In this document: in pieces, positions 57,585 to 64,000 of the stretch
Layout: every line of letters begins with the position of its first letter
Position numbering within the stretch: position 1 is the stretch's first letter
Assembly (NCBI GenBank): GCA_019671005.1
Contig: CM033732.1
Span: 42,893,392 to 42,957,391, forward strand
Length of the DNA: 64,000 nucleotides
Reading direction: 5' to 3'
DNA from: Hibiscus mutabilis
Taxonomy: Eukaryota > Streptophyta > Magnoliopsida > Malvales > Malvaceae
Position numbers and translations under genes: made by a program
Notes under the pieces: generated by a model
The model's database searches: none
Told to the model about the DNA's origin: nothing
The model's input: only the letters and a program-made list of their open reading frames with translations

Positions 57585-58110
57585 CTACAAATAGTTAGGG
57601 GTATCTAGGGAAAACAAAGAGCATGAGTCATCAGGGAATACAATAGTGTCATAGATATTAAATTTAATGTGTTCACTATCAAATTCCATAGTTAATACTC
57701 CATCATGCATGTTTATATTTGTCCTAGCAGTTTTCAAGAATGGTCGCCCCAACAGGATAAATTTAGGTTTAGATGGGTTGTTTTCTTCCATGTCAAGGAC
57801 GTAAAAATCTATAGGAAATACGAGTCCCTTAACTTGTACCAAAATGTCCTCCAAAACCCCTTGCGGATAGAAATTTAACTTATCGGCTAACTATATCACC
57901 AAACCTATTTTCTTAAGAGTGTCCATGTTATTAGCGGAATAAATAAAATTAGGCATAATATTAATAGAAGCTCCTAAGTCAAGCATGGCCTTCTCAATTT
58001 TAACATTGCCGATTTGGCAAGGGATGGTAAACATACTTGGATCTTTGCATTTTTGTGGGAGTTTACATTTTAGTATTGTTGACACATTCGCACCCATACG
58101 TACCTTTTCA
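57585..58110 (-). pseudogene. E4 aspartic protease
   Basis: Minus strand: CKLPQKCKDPSMFTIPCQIGN (about 58020-58080), MLDLGASINIMPNFIY (about 57940-57990, DLGA active-site box), then in a new frame from 57854 MEDILVQVKGLVFPIDFYVLDME and ILLGRPFLKTARTNINM. Stops at about 57891 and 57585. Directly after it the reading reaches integrase text, so RT and RNase H are absent. Confidence 0.8.
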
Positions 58111-59813
58111 TTTCAGGTCAACTTTCGTTTGTTCGTACATAGCTCTTTGAGAAACCTTGTATATCGAGGGACCTGTTTGATTGCATCATTGAGTGGAATG
58201 TTTACCTCAACTTTGAAGAATGTTTTAAGGATTTCTCTCTCATGTTCATCCTTCTTTATCTGTATGAATCGTTATGGGAATAGTGGTTGAATCATAATCG
58301 GTGGCACAAGGCTTTTCGTAGGGGCATCTTTCTTTGCAGGTTCAGACGGTGTGGAGCTGCCATCTTTGTTAAGGAATGGTGCGAGCTAGAATTTCTATGG
58401 TCTGCTGGCATTTGCACCGGTCTATTCGTTGTTCACGTTAGGCAGGTTCTCCTTCGCGCGTTCCTTCTCGACGTCTACAGATGGCGTGCTAGCTTTTTTA
58501 ATTCTTCGTTCACTATTTGCATCATCCGTAGGTTCTTCATTTGCATCATCTTTGTTCGCTGAGGGTATTATTACCTTCATGCCCTTTTATTCTCCATTCG
58601 TAGTTGGCCTAAGGGGCCCTTGCAAATCCTTGCCACTTCGCAGAGTAATAGCATTCACATCTAGCTTAGGATTTATAACGGTTTGAGAATGTAACTTACC
58701 TCGCGATTCTGTCTGGCTAAGAGATGAGGTAATTTGACTTACCTAAGTCTCGAGGTTTTTAATGTTGGACCTAGTCTCTTGCTGAAATTGCTCGAGGTTG
58801 TACGCGAGCTTGTACACGATATCCTTTAAGGGAGGCTTTGCGAGTACGGACGGTTGGGCTTGGTGGTATGCTTCTTGCAGATGTTCGTGCCTGTTGCATA
58901 GGTTGGGATGGTCCTGCTAGCCTGGGTTGTATATGTTCGAGTAAGGGTCATAATTCATTTAGATGAATGGTCTGCTAATGGCGTTCGCATCTTCTGTGCT
59001 ACTGTCTTGAAGTGTTGGGCACGCATATATTGTATGTTGAAGGCTTGTGCAAATTCCACATACCCTTTGTCGTTTGTGTATTACCTGTAGCTAATCGTTC
59101 TATAAGAGAGGTCAATTTTGTAATCTTATCTTCAAGGGAAGAGACATTTACCTCGTTCACACATCGAGAGACGGTGTCTTGTACTTGGCTGAATTTTTTA
59201 GAGTTTTTGGCTATGATATTGGTTAGTTCCTTAGCTTGGGTGGGGGTTTTGTTCACTATAGCTCATCCGCTCGCAGCGTCCATCATCCTTCACTCCATGG
59301 GTGTTAAACCCTCTTAGATATACTGGATGAGTAATTGCTTGAACACATTATGTTACGGACAGCTCACACATAGCTGTTTGAACCGTTTCCAGTATGCATG
59401 CAACGTATCATTATCCCGTTGACGTGCTCTACATATTTCCTTGAGTATATTGGTGGCTCGCAAAGTTGGAAAGTATTTTTCAAGGAAAAGCTTCGCCATA
59501 TTAGTCTATGTCTCCACCGATCCAGACGATATGTTGTATAACCAGTCCTTCGCATAATTCGTGAGTGAAAAGGGGAGGCTCGCAGCTTAATCTGATCAAT
59601 GGTTACATTGTGCGGCTTCATGCTCGAGCATACTACTTGGAATTCCTTGAGATGCTTGTACGGATTTTCATTCTTGAGTCCCCTAAAAGTAGGTAATAAA
59701 TGAATTAGACCAGATTTAAGTTCAAAAGGGACCGTGAGGTCTTGACAATTAATGCACAAAGGTTGTTAAGCAATCTCAGGGGTAGTTAGTTGGCGTAGAG
59801 TTTGTTCAGCCAT
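58111..59813 (-). pseudogene. E4 gag, decayed
   Basis: ATG at 59813-59811 (MAEQTLRQLTTPEIA). An in-frame TAA comes soon after, then 59759 downwards: LTVPFELKSGLIHLLPTFRGL and NPYKHLKEFQVVCSSMKPHNVTIDQIKLR, the classical Athila gag start. The coil-like segment MNKTPTQAKELTNIIAKNSKKF (59256) and SLEDKITKLTSLIERLA follow. From 58990 to 58110 only fragments in shifting frames are visible, and no intact zinc knuckle was found. Confidence 0.8.
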
Positions 59814-60094
59814 TTCGTGAATGTGTGGTTGTTCGCAGGGGAGGTTCACATGATATTCATGTACTTGGGAATTCGCTTGGGTTTGTTCGCAGACATCGTC
59901 AGTAGTGTACGTCTCGGATGATTGTTCGCCCTTCTTTGTTTATCGCTTTAGTCTTCCAAAGTACGTTCTATCTACGGATCAAATAATAAATATGTATCTG
60001 CAATCCTGGAAGTTCGAAGCATAAAACAAGAAAAAGAAAAAGAAAATAACTAAAATAAATTAAATTAAAAATAACTTAACCTCTTTGGCACCAT

Positions 60095-60112
60095 TCCCCG
60101 GCGGCGGCGCCA
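60095..60112 (-). promoter_or_regulatory. E4 primer binding site, tRNA-Asp type
   Basis: Minus strand TGGCGCCGCCGCCGGGGA, 16 of 18 bases of the tRNA-Asp complementary site. It lies 6 nt inside the 5' LTR. Confidence 0.88.
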
Positions 60113-60118
60113 ATTTTT

Positions 60119-61702
60119 TTATGGGTATCGAATCCACTAAGAAATAAATACCTGCGTACTTCTTTGGATTTTTAGTGTGGTAAGCAAGATCGAACCCACA
60201 AAGAGTGGTAAGAGATGTAAGTTTACTAACTAATGCTAGTTCAAATTAAAAGTAAATAAGGAGGTTTTGTTTTGTATGTTGCAAACGAGATAAAAGAAAT
60301 CAATAAGATTGAGGTTGTGCGAATGGTTGATGGAGCCTAGCCAAGGTTGTTCCCAGTATTTCGATCCAAGTTATTAGATCATAGAATTCAAAGGATAACC
60401 TGCATAATTCTTCAAGTAGCTTGGTTATTAAGTTATATGATAATCTACAAATAACCTAAAAGTTATATTCTTTTAATTAGTTAACAACCTAATAGTCCAT
60501 AAGTTATTTAACACTTATTATCTAGGTTAAGTTCCTTAGATAGTCCACTTTAGAATGAAACCTATCAAATAGAATTAAGTGATTAAGAGACCAAACACAT
60601 ATATCAAAAAATCATAATCCATACAAGTTAAATATGTGATTTCATACCTTCAAAAACAATAGTCCAGGTTTTCTTACTACTTGCATCAATAATACATGAA
60701 TTGGTTGATTGTATACGTATAATCCAACATACGCAACAGAAATAAGCTCGGAAGATATGAAAATACTTATTGAATTATGAAGAATATAAAGAACAAGAAG
60801 TCTCACTAATTACTGAATTGAAAACCTTGAAATAACACTCGGCTAGAAACTAAGGGTTTAGATACTCATAGAGTAGTTGGAAGCAAGAATGGTTTTCGAG
60901 GGTAATTTTGTTCTCCTTTCTCTTCCCCCATTGATCCTATTTATAGGTGAAGAATTATACATCAAATACGACAAAGAGTTACAATAAAGTAAAAACCCTA
61001 ATCCTACATTAAATGTAATTTAATGTAAAGTGAAAGTCTAATTAATATAGGATTTCTTCTTTTCTAAGCAATCACTGCAGTATAGGATTCCTTGTGCGTG
61101 TCTGCCTCCAGTGTCTGAGTAGCTTAGCCGTTAGTGTCCAACATTTGCGTAGTTCCTTCACGTTTCAGCGTTTACATTACCGGACACATCAATATTCGCA
61201 AACCAGCATTAGCAGCTGTCGTTCGCGCTCTAAGGTCCGCAGCTGGGATCATCATTGTATTATATTCATCTACGTTCCTCTTGTTCGAGTTTGTCTACGT
61301 CAGCGTCTGTAGGACTTCTACTCGCATTCACTTGCATCAAGATTCAGCTTTTGCTCGCATTCTAGTGTTCGCGTCAACGCTCGCGTCTAATTGCATGTTA
61401 GCGTTCGCTTATACTGGTCCACAACTCTGCTTCTGTGTCTGTCCGTATAGCTTTTATCGATGCGTTCACACTCAGATGTTCGTATCTCGGTACTAAATTC
61501 TGGATGTTCACAGCCCTCATTCACAAAATAATTTCCAATGTGTAAAATACGTGCTAATGCCCTCTTGTTATGCATGGAATGTTCATTATCCGCTTAAACA
61601 CCTGGAAAATCAAATATAAACTAAAACAAGGACTTAGAGATAGACTAATGTGCTAAAACATAGGAAATTATATAAGAAAACATGCAAATATACGATTTAT
61701 CA
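60119..61702 (-). repeat. E4 5' LTR
   Basis: 1584 bp, pairs with 35318-36887. It holds the same GCGTTCGC-rich stretch (61090-61500). No gene. Confidence 0.9.
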
Positions 61703-63931
61703 GCACTCAATAGGCCGTACTGATACGCTTGGTCGTTATTTCTATTAGGACTAAAATGGGTATCAGTACATAACCATCTGTATCGTTACGCAATACACCT
61801 CTCAAATTCTAATGGCAAAATTCGGTATCGGTATGGACTAAGCGTACTAGTACAAGGCTGATATTGAAAATAGGGATCGGTATGAGGCCAACTCCTACCG
61901 ATACCCCGACTATCTAAAATTCCAATAATGAAATTTCTTACCGATACTCTCAATACTACATCGATACCCTCTTTAGCCATTGGTCCATATATGCTCACTT
62001 GTACCAATACGCACTTACCTGTATTGTTACACCTTGTTCTGCAATTCTATAATTTAATGTTTTTGCATCATTTACCTAACCAAAACGTGTTTAATGACCC
62101 CCTAATCAATACCACTTGTCTCTAATAAGTTTTAAGACCTATGTTCCATACTCATGTCGCATTTTAACATTTTTAGCATCATGTGAGCTAAAGAAGTACA
62201 TTTTAACTATATATGCAATCTTAATAGTCATTTCAAATCCACAACATACCATATATGCATACTTTAAACTTACATACTCAAAACATGCCCATTATGCCAT
62301 TCAAAACATGCTAGAGCCATATGTCACCATTCTAGAACTTTGAAAGGTAAATGTACATTACAAAATAGTAACTCGGAGGTGACTTGCAACTGGCTAACCA
62401 CAATCCACTTCATGAAGCTATAGAACCTGAAAATATATGCAATGAACTATGTTAGGCTTACATAGCCTAGTGAAGTAATCAACGGTAATCCAATATACAA
62501 TACAATGCATACCAATAGTATCGATGTCATGCATTTCATATTCATGCTTTGTATGCAGCTCAATAAACATTCTATGATCAATGTATTCCATATATGCAAT
62601 AATTAGCAACATGATTAATAATTATATCCCTTGGATGATAGTAACAAATGGATACTCAAATTCCACCAACACCGCCAAGTTAATGAATAGTCAATCTCGC
62701 CGACATCGCCAAAGACCAATTTCTCAATCATCCATCCAACGTCGCCAATAAGAGCCTTAGCCCAAGGACCTTAGTCCATCCGTAAGTAAGCTCAATGAAT
62801 TCTATTGACATGCCAATTGTATCCAATATATATACTTGTATCCAAGGTCTGGTGTATATGTCAATGATGTTTACAATGACCGATACTTACCTTCAATAAT
62901 GCCAATGTACAATATTCATCACTTGTATCAATATTCAATGTTCAACGATATCAAATCAATGACAATGGAAATGCTATATTGCAATTCGATTATAAATCAA
63001 TGTATCAATGAACACAAGCTTACCAAAGCTTACCAAAATAATGAACAATGCTTATCACAATGATGAACAATGCAAAGGAATGACACCTAGCCAATACCAT
63101 GACACAACTACACTCACCAATGACTTCGAAGCTACTAGGGCTCTCGAATTACAATTTTTTTGCTAGGAGGCTTGTTAGGTGTTGGTGAATCATCTCCACC
63201 AATGGATTGAGCTATATAAAAAACATGGAAATTTATCAAAATCCATTCCTATATATTCAATGGTTATAAACAATATCTAAAGCTATTTCTAATATCAAAA
63301 TACAATACATAATCTTAAGAATCCATGAGAATTGGTTAGGGTTTTAATAGGTTTAATTTCATAATTTCTCCATAAATTCATAATAGAGATCAATAAGGAA
63401 TCAATAGGCTTACCTTGATTAATTGATGGGAGCTAACTAGTATCAATAAATCAAAGAAAATCAAATCTTGGGAATTCCTTCAATGGAGGTGCTAGCTTAG
63501 GTAGGAGAAGGGGAGGTGGTTGCTTAGCATTTACCCGATAGAATAGTTTGTGTCATCTTTCTTTCCTATAACCTTTAGTTTAATTACTAAAGTAATTTAA
63601 GAAATCTTTGGGTGAAGTATTCTCCTCCCCATAGTCCACGTATAAGAGGATTAATCCCTTGAGGGTTAATCACTTAATTAGTCCTCCAACTTCTCAATCT
63701 TTGCACTTTGGCCACTTAAAACTCAATCTTTGCATTTTAGTCACTATACATATTTCTTAAGTTTTCAATACTTATGATATGGACCAAATTCAATGACAAT
63801 GCCCAATTGATCATTCATATATATGAAATTAGACACATGGTCAATGGTTAATGATCATTTGACTCGCTGGAATATGAATTTTTGATCACTGGAATCCGAT
63901 TTTCAACTAGGCCGGTTTTAGGGGTATTACA
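61703..63931. repeat. E6 right portion
   Basis: 2.2 kb noncoding. 61708-62030 is dense in GTATCGGTACG-like words. 62640-62790 has ACCGCCAAG / CATCGCCAAAG / CGTCGCCAATAAGAG phrases of the type seen in plant gypsy LTRs. 63680-63760 has LTR-like CTTTGCACTTTGG repeats. It ends AGGGGTATTACA at 63931. Small open stretches are not convincing genes. Confidence 0.55.
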
Positions 63932-64000
63932 CAGTGAGTTATTTTGTATCTCTTTTTGCTTCTTCTAGTGTAGACCCTGGTGCGTACGAGATTAGGGGAT
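63932..64000 (+). pseudogene. LINE ORF2 fragment resumed
   Basis: After the CAGTG duplication the frame of 34888 resumes: YFVSLFASSSVDPGAYEIRG, typical of the segment just before LINE RT. It runs off the window. Confidence 0.75.

Larger units (their letters stand above)
35318..61702 (-). mobile_element. E4: Athila-type element lacking RT/RNase H (contains E5)
   Basis: Minus-strand element with LTRs 35318-36887 and 60119-61702 and a probable duplication ACACT (35313-35317) / GCACT (61703-61707). Without E5 it is about 8.5 kb: primer site, gag, protease, then directly integrase, and a long 3' UTR. Protease (57585) and integrase (57570) are separated by only a few codons, so RT and RNase H are missing. 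E5 sits inside the integrase gene. Confidence 0.88.
34889..63931. mobile_element. E6: probable solo LTR inserted in the LINE (contains E4 and E5)
   Basis: The left end TGTAACACCCCTTA and right end AGGGGTATTACA are imperfect inverted termini of the kind seen in plant chromovirus LTRs. Without E4/E5 the element is about 2.65 kb and has no coding sequence. Both flanks are the same LINE in a continuous frame, with a decayed 5-bp duplication. A solo LTR is the simplest reading; a non-autonomous element with unrecognised internal parts is possible. Confidence 0.65.

Overview
The window is a block of nested plant retrotransposons. I see no cellular protein gene, tRNA or rRNA gene. Athila-type and Tat/Ogre-type Ty3/gypsy elements, a plant L1-type LINE and AT-rich spacers point to a large, repeat-rich seed-plant genome, probably a eudicot; I cannot name the species. 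Names used below: E1 to E6 are LTR elements, D is an unclassified LTR-like block.

Layout. 1-302: protease fragment of another gypsy element (minus). 303-10730: E1, complete Athila-type element (minus), followed by an extra 3' piece of the same family (10731-12302). A 3-bp microhomology at 12300-12302 joins that piece to E2, a 5'-truncated copy on the plus strand (12300-20093) whose 3' LTR is cut short. E1 and E2 form a roughly 8-kb inverted repeat. 20094-22628 and 33138-33959: block D, split by E3 (22629-33132, TSD TTAAA), an Athila-type element without integrase but with an env-position ORF. 33960-34888 and 63932-64000: one LINE, split by E6 (34889-63931), probably a solo LTR. E6 is split by E4 (35318-61702, minus, Athila-type, lacking RT/RNase H). 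E4 is split inside its integrase by E5 (39256-57131, plus, 17.9 kb, TSD TGTAG), a Tat/Ogre element with two 2.8-kb LTRs. E5 has the lowest LTR divergence and is the youngest layer.

How the parts work together. E5 has the full Tat/Ogre layout: tRNA-Arg-like primer site, ORF1 (DUF7745-like plus coiled coil), gag with two zinc knuckles, protease, an in-frame intron, RT, RNase H, a second RNase H, integrase, structured 3' UTR and polypurine tract. Athila elements E1 to E4 use a tRNA-Asp-type primer site. All elements carry stops or frameshifts, and several have lost catalytic residues or whole domains, so none looks autonomous as it stands.

Most interesting signal. The E5 3' UTR holds two families of imperfect inverted repeats whose apical loop is constant while the paired stems differ and still pair: about 17 hairpins around TATATAGGAA (53385-54165, with a 224-225-bp higher-order period) and four around AAAACCC-GAAA-GGG (52423-53045). 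This is the covariation expected of a maintained nucleic-acid structure. The Athila elements carry related devices beside the polypurine tract, including a second internal hairpin plus G-tract module 0.8-1.2 kb upstream. Each element group also has its own scattered short word (TTGCCNNGGCAA in E1-E3, TTCGC in E4, GTATCGRTACG in D and E6).
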